DNA of 64,000 bases from Streptomyces sp. CGMCC 4.7035 (GTDB lineage Bacteria > Actinomycetota > Actinomycetes > Streptomycetales > Streptomycetaceae): NCBI RefSeq assembly GCF_031583065.1, contig NZ_CP134053.1, positions 5,559,001 to 5,623,000 of the forward strand, given 5' to 3'. The position numbers and the translations under genes are program-made. Shown here piece by piece: positions 17,301 through 24,606 of this stretch. Position 1 is the first letter of the stretch. Each line of letters begins with the position of its first letter. Below the pieces are notes generated by a model, which was not told the origin of the DNA, ran no database searches, and was given only the letters and a program-made list of their open reading frames with translations.

Positions 17301-17837
17301 GGCGCGGCCCACGTCGGAGGCGGGGCCGAGGAGGACGGTCAGGCCGTCGGCGTGGTTGTCGGCCCAGGACAGCAGCGGGGTGCCTGCGGATCGGGGTCCC
17401 TCCTGCCGGAGCGAAGGCGAGAGCTTGGAGGAGTGGGCTGCGGTGACGAGCCGGCACAGGTCGGCCCAGCCGCGGGCGCCGTCCCGGGCGAGGAAAGTCG
17501 CGCGGGGTGTCGACTCGTCGATGAAGGCACCGCCGCGCACGGGGGCACGGCGGTGCTCCTGCCGCACGCGCTCCGGCTCCTCCACCGCGAGTTCCGCCCC
17601 GAACAGCGGCCGGACGCCCGCCGTCGCGCACGCCCTGGCGAACCGGACCGTGCCCGCGAGGGTGTCCCGGTCGGTGAGCGCGAGGGCGTCCATGCCCAGC
17701 TCACCGGCGCACTCGGCCAGCCGCTCCGGGTGCGAGGCGCCGTACCGCAGGGAGAACCCTGAGACGGTGTGCAGATGCGTGAAACCCGGCACCCGCACCT
17801 CCCATGGCCCTGAGCCTCCTACGCGGCTCTCGAACAT
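14301..17837 (-). CDS. dnaE2: Error-prone DNA polymerase III alpha subunit
   Basis: ATG 17837 (MFESRVGGSGPWEV, preceded by GAGGGAG) gives 1178 aa, the normal size for DnaE2. An N-terminal PHP domain begins with GFTHLHTVSGFSLRYGASHP. The polymerase core has the catalytic pair in LPDIDVDVESARR near 445-455 and the conserved FHEQIIHIV region. An OB domain follows (GKRVIFTTLDDGTGLVDLAFF). DnaE2 lacks the proofreading contacts of DnaE1 and works in damage tolerance. It is cotranscribed with the ImuB-like gene, and a LexA-type box lies upstream. Residues about 136-149 are encoded by a dispersed repeat that also occurs in scpA. No imuA/imuA' gene is adjacent. Confidence 0.92.
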   Translation of the reverse strand: MFESRVGGSGPWEVRVPGFTHLHTVSGFSLRYGASHPERLAECAGELGMDALALTDRDTLAGTVRFARACATAGVRPLFGAELAVEEPERVRQEHRRAPVRGGAFIDESTPRATFLARDGARGWADLCRLVTAAHSSKLSPSLRQEGPRSAGTPLLSWADNHADGLTVLLGPASDVGRALAAGRPDRAARLLAPWREVYGDALRLEAVWHGHTGTGPGSLRLAARTVGFAAEQGIRPVLSNAVRYADPGLGPVADVLDAARRLVPIDPTKELDSGEAWLKDAGAMLKVAERVVEAAGYRSDTARRLLEQTQATAAECLVDPEDDLGIGTVHFPEPHLVGAGHRTAQRALASRAAAGMVLRGYDTRRAYWERMHEELDIIAHHGFASYFLTVTQVVDDVRKMGIRVAARGSGAGSLVNHLLGIAHADPIEHGLLMERFLSKRRLALPDIDVDVESARRLEVYRAIIDRFGTERVATVAMPETYRVRHAIRDVGAALSMDPADIDRIAKSFPHIRARDARAALDELPELKPLAAEREKYGNFWELVEALDALPRGVAMHPCGVLLSDASLLARTPVMPTSGEGFPMSQFDKDDVEELGLLKLDVLGVRMQSAMAHAVAEVGRVTGERIELDSLAPGDPATYHLIRSTETLGCFQIESPGQRDLVGRLQPATFHDLVVDISLFRPGPVAADMVRPFIEARHGRAPVRYPHPDLEEPLKETYGVVVFHEQIIHIVDIMTGCGRAEADQVRRGLSDPQAQGRIRVWFAQQAAANGYDAETIQRTWEIVEAFGSYGFCKAHAVAFAVPTYQSAWLKAHHPAAFYAGLLTHDPGMYPKRLLLADARRRGVPVLPLDVNKSGVAHRIELVSESRDSVGRWGLRLALCDVHGISEAEAKRIETGQPYASLLDFWERARPSRPVAQRLAQVGALDEFGANRRDLQLHLTELHRGARGAGGGQLPLAGGRKTAPAGLPDLSPAEKLSAELGVLSMDASRNLMDDYRTFLDELGVVSARRLRSARHGETVLVAGAKAATQTPPIRSGKRVIFTTLDDGTGLVDLAFFDDSHDTCAHTVFHSWLLLVRGVVQRRGPRSLSVVGAAAWNLAELVELRAGGGLDEVATRLAEPGPRQPDGGGGGSGGDGDAAKGRRIHMPTGYEMNPWADLRPAGEGPAGGKKLWHQSPGSAG
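17393..17433 (-). repeat. Dispersed repeat inserted in frame in dnaE2
   Basis: This block contains (minus strand) TCCAAGCTCTCG, TTCGCTC and CAGGAGGGACCCC. It is homologous to 52918-52963 in scpA: over 44 aligned bases I count 38 identities. It is read in the same frame in both genes (S-S-K-L-S-P-S-L-R-Q-E-G-P here, S-P-K-L-P-T-S-L-G-Q-G-G-P in scpA). Confidence 0.7.
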
Positions 17838-17875
17838 CCGTTCCCATCTCCCTCGCCCCCACCATAGACCAATTC

Positions 17876-17891
17876 TCGAACTAACGTGCGA
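17876..17891 (-). promoter_or_regulatory. Candidate LexA (SOS) box upstream of dnaE2
   Basis: The plus strand reads TCGAAC-TAAC-GTGCGA: two 6-bp arms with one mismatch around a 4-bp centre. It differs at only two positions from the actinobacterial SOS consensus TCGAAC-RNRY-GTTCGA. It lies 39-54 bp upstream of the dnaE2 start. A weaker match (TCGAAC-ATCC-GTTCCC) at 17830-17845 overlaps the start codon. Confidence 0.6.
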
Positions 17892-18101
17892 CATCCGCCG
17901 GAGCCCGCCCCACCTGCATAAACATCGGGTACCCCGAAGGTCGCGAGGCGTCGAAGTGCGGGACCACTCGTGGTGCGGAACTATCGAGAGGGGTGGGTCT
18001 CCGCCCTGCATCGACCGCAGGTGTCACCGCCGACCGGTGAAACCGGTGCCCGCGCAGGCCGGGGATCAGCGCCCGTTCCGGCGTCCCTCCCGGAGCATGA
18101 A

Positions 18102-18659
18102 ATGGCTGAGCGCAGCACGAACCGGCCGTCGGCTCCCTCGGAACCGGCAGCGCGGTACAGCATTGAGCCGTGGTCGTCCGCCCGCGACTGGGGGCTCCTG
18201 CTCATCAGGCTGGCCGTCGGACTGCTGATGGCCGGGCACGGAGCCCAGAAGCTCTTCGGGATCTTCGGTGGGCAGGGCCTGACGGATACCGGCAAGGGAT
18301 TCGCCGCCCTCGGCTACCACCCCGGAAAGCTCTTCGCCACGATCGGTGGTCTCTCCGAGCTCCTCGGGGGACTCGGTCTCGCCATGGGACTGCTCACCCC
18401 GCTCGCGGCCGCCGCCCTCATCGGCGTGATGATCAACGCCATGGTGACCGTCACCAGTGCCCACGGCCTGTGGGAGACAGAGGGCGGCATGGAGTACAGC
18501 ATCTGCATCGCCGTCGTCGCACTCGGCATCGCCGCAACCGGTCCCGGCAGACTCGCCTTCGACCGGTTCTTCCGCTGGGGCGCGGGCGGCTGGGCCGAAG
18601 CCGCCTTCGCCCTTGTCCTGGGGGGTGTCGCGGCCGCGATCACTCTGAGCCTTCGCTGA
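18102..18659 (+). CDS. DoxX-family membrane protein
   Basis: ATG 18102 with GGAG 7 nt upstream gives 185 aa (MAERSTNRPSAPS). After a ~25-residue hydrophilic N-terminus come four membrane helices: LLIRLAVGLLMAGHGAQKLF, the LFATIGGLSELLGGLGLAMGL region, AAAALIGVMINAMV and a C-terminal pair. The motif G-H-G-x-Q-K-L and the GG-x-x-E-x-x-GG-x-x-L segment are characteristic of DoxX. Homologues have been linked to thiosulfate:quinone oxidoreductase subunits and to redox stress. No partner gene is adjacent. Confidence 0.88.
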   Translation: MAERSTNRPSAPSEPAARYSIEPWSSARDWGLLLIRLAVGLLMAGHGAQKLFGIFGGQGLTDTGKGFAALGYHPGKLFATIGGLSELLGGLGLAMGLLTPLAAAALIGVMINAMVTVTSAHGLWETEGGMEYSICIAVVALGIAATGPGRLAFDRFFRWGAGGWAEAAFALVLGGVAAAITLSLR

Positions 18660-18667
18660 ACAGGAGA

Positions 18668-18701
18668 GAGTCCCGCCCCCTCGCGCTTGGGGGCGGGACT
18701 C
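18668..18701. terminator. Bidirectional hairpin terminator
   Basis: GAGTCCCGCCCCC and GGGGGCGGGACTC form a perfect 13-bp stem with an 8-nt loop between the convergent doxX and protease genes. Confidence 0.85.
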
Positions 18702-18719
18702 CGTCGGGCGGGCGGGAGG

Positions 18720-19799
18720 TCAGCCGATCCGGGCGCCGAAGGCCGAGAGCGCCGCGGTGACCGGCTGGAAGAACGTCTCGCCGCCCGAGCTGCAGTCGCC
18801 GCTGCCGCCCGAGGTCAGGCCGATCGCGGTGTCGCCGTCGAAGAGCGCACCGCCGCTGTCGCCGGGCTCGGCGCACACGTCGGTCTGGATGAGGCCGCTG
18901 ACCGTGCCCTCCGAGTAGTTCACCGTGGCGTCCAGACCGGTGACCGTGCCGGAGTGGACCTGGGTCGTCGAACCGCTGCGGGTCACCTTCTCGCCGACGG
19001 TCGCGTCGCCGGCCTTGGTGATCGCTTGCGAGGAGCCGTCGTAGAGGTCGACGGCGCTCGGGTGGTCGACGTCGGCGGTGTACTTGACCAGGCCGTAGTC
19101 CGTGCCCGGGAAGCGGGACTCCTCGTTCTGGCCTATCACGTTGCCGCTGGAGTCCGACCAGGTGGAGATCGCCTCGGTGCAGTGTCCGGCGGTGATGAAG
19201 TACGGCTGTCCGTCCTTGACCACGTTGAAGCCGAGCGAGCAGCGCCCGCCGGAGCCGGTGATGGCGTCACCGCCCGCGATGAGGGGCTTGAACTCCCCCT
19301 TCGAACGCTTCAGTTCGGCTTTCGAGCCGAGCCCGGCGACGACCTCGCCGAGCCTCGACCACTCGGCCTTCGAGACGGTCCTGTCGGCGGTGACGACGAC
19401 CTTGTCGGTCCTGGGGTCGGTCGTCCACGAGGTGCCGGGGATGGTCGCGTCCTTCTTGAGTGTCGTGCGGGCGCTCGCCAGGTCGGCCAGGGAGTTCTGC
19501 ACGATTCTCGCTCTGGCGCCCGCCGCCCGGACGGTCTTCGCGGCCGCCTCGTCGAGCACGTTGACGACGAGGTGCTTGGTCTTCGCGTCGTAATACGTTC
19601 CGGCCGCGTCGGCGCCCAGGTCCTTGCCGAGCGTCGAGGCGAGCTTTCCGGCCGAGGCGAGCGAGAGAGTGTGGGGCACATCGGCCCTCCGGGTCTCGCT
19701 CGCGTTCGCATTCTGGAATGTGACGCCCGCGACAATCAGCGCGGCGACACCCGCGCCGGCCACGGCGGCCCGCCGCTTGGGTATGCGTCGGTGCTTCAA
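18720..19799 (-). CDS. Secreted S1 serine protease with alpha-lytic-type prodomain (streptogrisin family)
   Basis: The start is a TTG at 19799 ([12 protein letters not shown]) with AGGAGG 8 nt upstream, giving 359 aa. A signal peptide ends near residue 33 (NANASE), followed by a prodomain of about 140 residues and the mature protease from about IAGGDAITG (174). The catalytic triad is visible: H206 in TAGHC, D234 in DYGLV and S315 in GDSGG, with disulfide cysteines as in streptogrisins. The prodomain is longer than that of streptogrisin A/B and more like the C/D types. It is probably an extracellular protease matured by self-cleavage. A paralogue lies 427 bp upstream on the same strand. Confidence 0.92.
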   Translation of the reverse strand: MKHRRIPKRRAAVAGAGVAALIVAGVTFQNANASETRRADVPHTLSLASAGKLASTLGKDLGADAAGTYYDAKTKHLVVNVLDEAAAKTVRAAGARARIVQNSLADLASARTTLKKDATIPGTSWTTDPRTDKVVVTADRTVSKAEWSRLGEVVAGLGSKAELKRSKGEFKPLIAGGDAITGSGGRCSLGFNVVKDGQPYFITAGHCTEAISTWSDSSGNVIGQNEESRFPGTDYGLVKYTADVDHPSAVDLYDGSSQAITKAGDATVGEKVTRSGSTTQVHSGTVTGLDATVNYSEGTVSGLIQTDVCAEPGDSGGALFDGDTAIGLTSGGSGDCSSGGETFFQPVTAALSAFGARIG

Positions 19800-20152
19800 C
19801 TCACGTCCTCCTGTGGGGGGTCGGCCGCGGCGGTTGTGGGGACCGTCGCGACCGGAAGGCGTACGGACACGGAGGTGACACACCGGACGACCACGCCCGC
19901 ACCCACCGTGCGGCGCCCACTATTCCGACGCCCACAGGGAGCGCACAAGGTCGACTTCAGGACGCGCGAACGCCAACTGGCGTGCGCCCTCTATGCCATG
20001 ACCGCCCCCTGGTCGCCCCCGCTTCGATTCCCAGTGCAAATGCCGGGCTAGGGTTATCCCTGTGCGGCTCGCGAGGTCTTGTCCTGTCCGGATTTCGCCC
20101 CCTCGGGCTCCGGCTCCAAGACGGGGACGGCGAGCCCCGCCACGCGGACAAG
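19800..20152. other. Intergenic region between the two proteases
   Basis: About 350 bp that must hold the promoter of the downstream protease. Immediately before its TTG start is AGGAGG (minus strand). I see no convincing -35/-10 pair, regulator palindrome or small ORF. Confidence 0.4.
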
Positions 20153-20192
20153 GGCGAGCCCCCGCACACCACATGGGTTACGGGGGCTCGCC
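20153..20192 (-). terminator. Hairpin terminator of the second protease gene
   Basis: GGCGAGCCCCCG and CGGGGGCTCGCC form a perfect 12-bp stem with a 16-nt loop, 34 nt past the stop codon of the protease gene. Confidence 0.8.
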
Positions 20193-20225
20193 TGCCGCTG
20201 GCTGCGGTGCGGGGGCCGGTGGGAG

Positions 20226-21125
20226 TCAGCCCACGCTCACGCCGTAGGCGCTGAGCGCCTCGGTGACCGGCTGGAAGAAGGTCGTGCCGCCGGAGGTGCA
20301 GTTGCCGCTGCCGCCGGAGGTCAGACCGTAGGCCACGCTTCCCGCGTAGAGCGGACCGCCGCTGTCGCCGCCCTCGGCGCAGACCGTGGTCTGGATGAGG
20401 CCGTAGACGATGTCACCGCTGCCGTAGTTGACGGTGGCGTTCAGGGCGGTGACCCGGCCGCTGTGGGTGCCGGTGGTGGAGCCGCGCCGGTAGACGGTCG
20501 TACCCACGCTCGGGGTGGCCGCGCTGCTGATGGTCTGGCTGCCGACCGTGCTCGGGTGCGCGATCGAGGAGTTGGTGTAACGCACCAGCGCGTAGTCGTT
20601 GCCCGGGAAGCTGTAGCTGACGTTCGTGCCCAGCGTCGTGGTGTGGCCGGAGTTGGAGTACCAGGTGGAGGCGACCTCACCGCAGTGGCCGGCGGTCAGG
20701 AAGTAGTAGGTGCTCCCGCTGTGCACGTTGAAGCCGAGCGAGCAGCGGTAGGAACCGCCGTAGATGGCGTCGCCGCCGGTGATCAGCTTGTTGAACTTGC
20801 CCGGCGTGTGCTTGATCGTGAGGGCGCCGGCGTTGCCGCCCGCCTCCTTCTTGATCTTGGCGATCTCGGCCTTGGAGACCGTGCTGTCGACGGTGACGAC
20901 GACGCGGTTCGTCTTGGGGTCGACGGCCCAGGCGGTGCCCGCGACATCGGACTTGAGCACCGAGTCGCTCGCCTTGGTGAGCTGGTTCGCGCTGAAGGTC
21001 TGCGCGTCGCTCGCGCTCGCGGTGGGGACGGCGAACGCGGCCGCGGCCACGAATCCGGTGGCCACGGCGATCAGCCGGGTCCGTCTCTCGATACCGCGCG
21101 TGGGGGTGGTGCGCTTGATCCTCAC
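20226..21125 (-). CDS. Streptogrisin B-type secreted serine protease
   Basis: GTG 21125 follows GGAGGGAACGAAAA and gives 299 aa, the same length as the streptogrisin B precursor I recall. A signal peptide (to about TASAS, residue 39) and a short ~77-residue prodomain precede the mature enzyme, which begins near [20 protein letters not shown]. The triad is H147 (TAGHC), D177 (NDYAL) and S255 (GDSGGPL); the C-terminus [16 protein letters not shown] is nearly that of streptogrisin B. It is a chymotrypsin-like extracellular protease, probably for nutrient release. It shares the fold and layout of the neighbouring protease but diverges strongly in the prodomain. Confidence 0.93.
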   Translation of the reverse strand: MRIKRTTPTRGIERRTRLIAVATGFVAAAAFAVPTASASDAQTFSANQLTKASDSVLKSDVAGTAWAVDPKTNRVVVTVDSTVSKAEIAKIKKEAGGNAGALTIKHTPGKFNKLITGGDAIYGGSYRCSLGFNVHSGSTYYFLTAGHCGEVASTWYSNSGHTTTLGTNVSYSFPGNDYALVRYTNSSIAHPSTVGSQTISSAATPSVGTTVYRRGSTTGTHSGRVTALNATVNYGSGDIVYGLIQTTVCAEGGDSGGPLYAGSVAYGLTSGGSGNCTSGGTTFFQPVTEALSAYGVSVG

Positions 21126-21335
21126 TTTTCGTTCCCTCCAAGGGAAGTCGGGGGCCCACGTGGGGAGGGGGCCCGTGAGGCGCAGCCAAGGGCGGCTTGC
21201 CCGGATTCCGGACAAGCCGTGCCCCTGACAAGCGCTGTGGGGGAGTATTCGGCGGCACGACCGACCGACGCAAGGGCGCCTTTCGGCCGTGCAGCGTTCA
21301 ACTTGCCGACTTTCCCAAGGAGTTGACCGAACCCC

Positions 21336-22118
21336 CTACAAAAGGGTGCGCTCCCCCGCCTCGATCGCGGCGTGCAGGGTGTTGCCCGGCGGCGGGAAGG
21401 GGCAGATGAAGTGGTCCGCGAAGGCGCACGGCGGGAGCAGCGCGCGGTTGAAGTCCACCGTCGTACGGCCGTCGGCGTCGGGCGCGGGCGGCCGCAGGAA
21501 CCGGAAGTGGTAACTGCTGTCCCCGCTGGTGGCGTCGGCGAAGACGGCCCACAGCGAGCCGTCCTCCTGGACCGACACCTGGAGGGTGAGGTCCTGCCCG
21601 TCGAGCGTGAAGGCCAGCACACCGCCGAGTCCGAGGCCCCGGTGGCGTCCGTCGGCGTTCTCCACGCGTACGGTGCGGCTCTCGCCGTACGGGGTGAAGT
21701 GGCCCTCGACCGACCAGCGCGGATCGTGGGGCGTGGCGTCGATGCCCTTGAAGGCCTGGCGTGCCTGCGCCGCGGGGTCGTAGTCGCGCACACCCCAGGC
21801 GCCCTCGCGGACGAGGACGACCAGACGGCGCTCGCCGGCGGCGACGCGGGCGTCGGCCACCGCTCCGGGATCGGCGTCGAGGCGGATCTCGCCGGTGAAG
21901 GGCTTGGAGTCGACGGTCAGGCCGTCGTCCTCCGCTGCCGTCAGCACCACCGCGTCGCCGTCGGTCGTCCAGCGCCCGGGGATGTCCGGAAGTAGCCCCT
22001 CCGGATAGTCCTCCAGCCAGTAGGTGCCGTTCAGCGCGAGCGGCCCGTAGGGCTCCGACACCTGCTCGGTGCGGCGCTCGTGCCACTGCTTCCACTCGTC
22101 GGATGCGTCCGTCGTCAT
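21336..22118 (-). CDS. DUF1684 protein
   Basis: This is a 260-aa soluble protein (MTTDASDEWKQWHERR). It shows the features I associate with DUF1684: the N-terminal WxxWHxxR segment, LNGTYWLEDYPEG, a Gly/Asp-rich beta region, and the C-terminal signature DFNRALLPPCAFADHFICPFPPPGN (quoted in parts: FNRALLPPCAF, CPFPPPGN). The function of the family is unknown. It starts 4 nt downstream of the monooxygenase gene and is almost certainly the last gene of the flavin-enzyme operon, which suggests a link to the same substrate. Confidence 0.82.
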   Translation of the reverse strand: MTTDASDEWKQWHERRTEQVSEPYGPLALNGTYWLEDYPEGLLPDIPGRWTTDGDAVVLTAAEDDGLTVDSKPFTGEIRLDADPGAVADARVAAGERRLVVLVREGAWGVRDYDPAAQARQAFKGIDATPHDPRWSVEGHFTPYGESRTVRVENADGRHRGLGLGGVLAFTLDGQDLTLQVSVQEDGSLWAVFADATSGDSSYHFRFLRPPAPDADGRTTVDFNRALLPPCAFADHFICPFPPPGNTLHAAIEAGERTLL

Positions 22119-22122
22119 GTGA

Positions 22123-23439
22123 TCAACCCTTCCATACCGGGTCAGGCAACCCGAGGTGTGAGCGAAGTGTGGTTCCCGTGTATTCCGTGCGGAAGGCGCC
22201 CCGCTCCTGAAGCAGCGGCACCACCCGGTCCACGAACTCGTCGAGTCCGCCCGGGGTGAGATGGGGGACGAGAATGAACCCGTCGGCGGCGTCCGTCTGG
22301 ACGAACTCGTCGATCTCCGCGGCGACGGCCTCGGGGGTGCCGATGAAGGACTGCCGTCCGCTCGCCTCGATGACGGTCTGCCGGATGGACAGCCCCTTCT
22401 CGCGGGACAGGGCCCGCCACTTCCCGGCGAGGGCGACGGGGTCGCCGGGCCGGGTCCGCCTCTGCGTGATCCGCGAGTCCGGCACCGGGTCGATCTCGGG
22501 AAGGGGTCCGTCGGGGTCGTAGGCGGAGAGGTCCACGCCCCAGATCTGCTCCAGCGTCAGGATGGCGGTCTGCGGGGAGATCTGCTGTCGCTGGATCTCG
22601 GCGGCCCTCTCCTGGGCCTCGGCCGCCGTGTCGCCGAGCACGACCGCGACCCCAGGCATGATCTTCAGGTCCTCGGGGGCCCGCCCGTAGGCGGCGAGCC
22701 GCCGCTTGACGTCGGCGTAGAAGGCGCGGCCCGTCTCCAGGGTGCCGTGCCGCGTGAACATCACGTCGGCCGTGGACGCGGCGAACTCGCGGCCCTCGTC
22801 CGAGTCCCCCGCCTGGATGACGACCGGGTGCCCCTGCGGCGAGCGCGGCAGGGTGAACTCACCCGCGATGTCGAAGTGGCGCCCTCGGTGCGCGAACGGC
22901 CGCGACACGCCGTCCGGGGTCCAGGAGTCCCACAGTTCCCGGGCAGTCTGTACGAATTCGGCCCCGCGTATGTATCGGTCGGCGCGGTCCAGGAAGCCGC
23001 CGCGCCGGAAGTTCTCACCGGTGAAGGCGCCGCACGAGGTCACCACGTTCCACGCGGCCCGGCCGCCGCTGAGGTGGTCGAGCGTGGCGAGCCTGCGGGC
23101 GAGTTCGTACGGCTCATTGAAGGTGGTGTTGACCGTGGCGGCGAGCCCCAGCCGTTCGGTGACCGCCGCGAGCCCGTTGAGCACGGTGATCGACTCTGGC
23201 CGGCCGACCGCGTCCAGGTCGTGGATACGGCCCTTGTGCTCGCGCAGCCGCAGTCCCTCGGTGAGGAAGAAGAAGTCGAACAGACCGCGTTCGGCGGTGT
23301 GCGCGAGGTGCTCGAAGGAGGAGAACTCGATCTGCGACTTCGACCGCGGATCGGCCCAGACGGTGGTGTTGTCGGCGCCGGGGAAGTGCGCGGCCAGGTG
23401 GATCTGTTTGGTGCGGGACCTGCGGGGCCGTACGGTCAT
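22123..23439 (-). CDS. LLM-class FMN-dependent monooxygenase (NtaA/DszA/SnaA type)
   Basis: This 438-aa protein belongs to the NtaA/SnaA/DszA subgroup of bacterial luciferase-like monooxygenases: KQIHLAAHFPGADNTTVW at the N-terminus, LATLDHLSGGRAAWNVVTS near 135-155, GHPVVIQAGDSDEGREFAA near 225-245 and the C-terminal HLTPGGLDEFVDRVVPLLQERG. Members use reduced FMN supplied by a separate reductase to oxidise sulfur compounds, aminopolycarboxylates or antibiotic intermediates. No FMN reductase gene is adjacent. The ATG overlaps the stop of the upstream monooxygenase gene by 4 nt. The association with sulfur metabolism is inferred from the neighbouring cysteine leader peptide. Confidence 0.88.
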   Translation of the reverse strand: MTVRPRRSRTKQIHLAAHFPGADNTTVWADPRSKSQIEFSSFEHLAHTAERGLFDFFFLTEGLRLREHKGRIHDLDAVGRPESITVLNGLAAVTERLGLAATVNTTFNEPYELARRLATLDHLSGGRAAWNVVTSCGAFTGENFRRGGFLDRADRYIRGAEFVQTARELWDSWTPDGVSRPFAHRGRHFDIAGEFTLPRSPQGHPVVIQAGDSDEGREFAASTADVMFTRHGTLETGRAFYADVKRRLAAYGRAPEDLKIMPGVAVVLGDTAAEAQERAAEIQRQQISPQTAILTLEQIWGVDLSAYDPDGPLPEIDPVPDSRITQRRTRPGDPVALAGKWRALSREKGLSIRQTVIEASGRQSFIGTPEAVAAEIDEFVQTDAADGFILVPHLTPGGLDEFVDRVVPLLQERGAFRTEYTGTTLRSHLGLPDPVWKG

Positions 23440-24515
23440 GACGCTCCCCCTGTCACGGCGTACCGGTGGGCGGGACGGGCGAGACCCAGGTGCTCCCTGA
23501 GCCTGCTGCCCGGGTAGAAGGTGCGGAACAGGCCGCGGTGCTGGAGCAGCGCGACGGTGCCGTTGACGAGCCGCTCCAGGTCACGGCGCGGCTCGACGGG
23601 TGTGAGGTGGAAGCCGTCGACGGCGCCGGCCTGGTGCCAGGTCGCGATCAGCTCGGCCAGATCGACGGGGCCGCCCCGGTAGAGCGGGCCGTGCGCGGTG
23701 GGCCGGGGTCCGCCCCCGCCGTGGCCGGGCTCGGCCGCGTGCTCACCGTCGCCGAGGTCGACGAGCAGGCTCGCCAGCACGCGCAGGGACTCGGGTGAGC
23801 GACCGGACTCCCGTGCCACCTCCCGCAGTTCGTCCCGTAGGGGGGCGGCCTGCGCGGGACTCACTACGCGGACGAGCGCCACGTCGGCGTGACGGGCGGC
23901 GGTCCTGCGAGCGGGCCCCTCGGTGGCGTCGACGACGCGGACGGGGTGGCCCTGCGGGGGCCTGGGCACGGTCGACGGGCCCTTCACGGAGAAGGCGCTG
24001 CCCTCGAACTCGACGTGGTGCAGCTTGTCCCGGTCGATGAAACGGCCGGTCGCCACGTCACGTATCTCGGCATCGTCCTCCCAGCTGTCCCAGAGTCGCG
24101 CGGCGACGTCGGCGACCTCACCGGCCTCCTGCCACAGCGCGTCGAGGGGCGCGGCATGGCGGCGGCCGAAGAGCCGGGCCTCGCCCTCGGTCGTCGACAC
24201 ATCGAGCTGCCAGCCGGCCCGGCCGCCGCTGACCCAGTCGAGGGTCGCGACGGCCGCCTGGACGTGGAACGGCTCGGTGTGGGTCGTGGTCACGGTCGGC
24301 ACCAGGCCGATGCGGCCGGTGGCGGGCGCTACGTGCGTCAGCACGGCAAGCGCGTCGGGGCCGGGCCGCGCGAAGCTGTCGCCGAGGGTCACGAAGTCGA
24401 GCGCACCGCGCTCCGCGAGCCGCGCCAGCTCCACGTAGGAGCCGGCGTCGTAGGCCGCCCGCTGATCGACGGCGGCGGCCAGGTGCAACAGCCCCCGGCC
24501 GTTCGATGAGGTCAT
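23436..24515 (-). CDS. Second LLM-class flavin-dependent oxidoreductase
   Basis: ATG 24515 (MTSSNGRGLLHLAAAVD) gives 359 aa; a longer frame exists upstream but is low-complexity. Luciferase-like TIM-barrel hallmarks include VTLGDSFARPG, TGRIGLVPTVTTTHTEPF near 75-95, SGGRAGWQLDVSTT near 110 and a C-terminal HLTPVEPRRDLERLVN. It is diverged from its operon partner and lacks the long insertion of the NtaA type. It overlaps the next gene by 4 nt (ATGA), so the two oxygenases should be made together, perhaps acting in sequence or as a heteromer (inference). Confidence 0.86.
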   Translation of the reverse strand: MTSSNGRGLLHLAAAVDQRAAYDAGSYVELARLAERGALDFVTLGDSFARPGPDALAVLTHVAPATGRIGLVPTVTTTHTEPFHVQAAVATLDWVSGGRAGWQLDVSTTEGEARLFGRRHAAPLDALWQEAGEVADVAARLWDSWEDDAEIRDVATGRFIDRDKLHHVEFEGSAFSVKGPSTVPRPPQGHPVRVVDATEGPARRTAARHADVALVRVVSPAQAAPLRDELREVARESGRSPESLRVLASLLVDLGDGEHAAEPGHGGGGPRPTAHGPLYRGGPVDLAELIATWHQAGAVDGFHLTPVEPRRDLERLVNGTVALLQHRGLFRTFYPGSRLREHLGLARPAHRYAVTGGAS

Positions 24516-24606
24516 AGGAGGGAACCTTTCTCTGACGGACCGGAGGTCACAGCACCTTGGCGAGGAAGAACGCCGGGAGTGCGGGAGGGCCGGGGTGCGG
24601 TCGTGG

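Noticed and set aside
15825..17762. Long plus-strand open frame antisense to dnaE2
   Set aside because: The product is Gly/Arg/Asp-rich low complexity; dnaE2 on the other strand has clear catalytic motifs.
17830..17845. Second LexA box upstream of dnaE2
   Set aside because: It matches 13 of 16 consensus positions but overlaps the chosen start codon; the upstream match at 17876 is better placed.
18720..21125. Recent tandem duplication of the two proteases
   Set aside because: They share fold and motifs but differ in prodomain length and over most positions; this is old paralogy, not a recent duplication.
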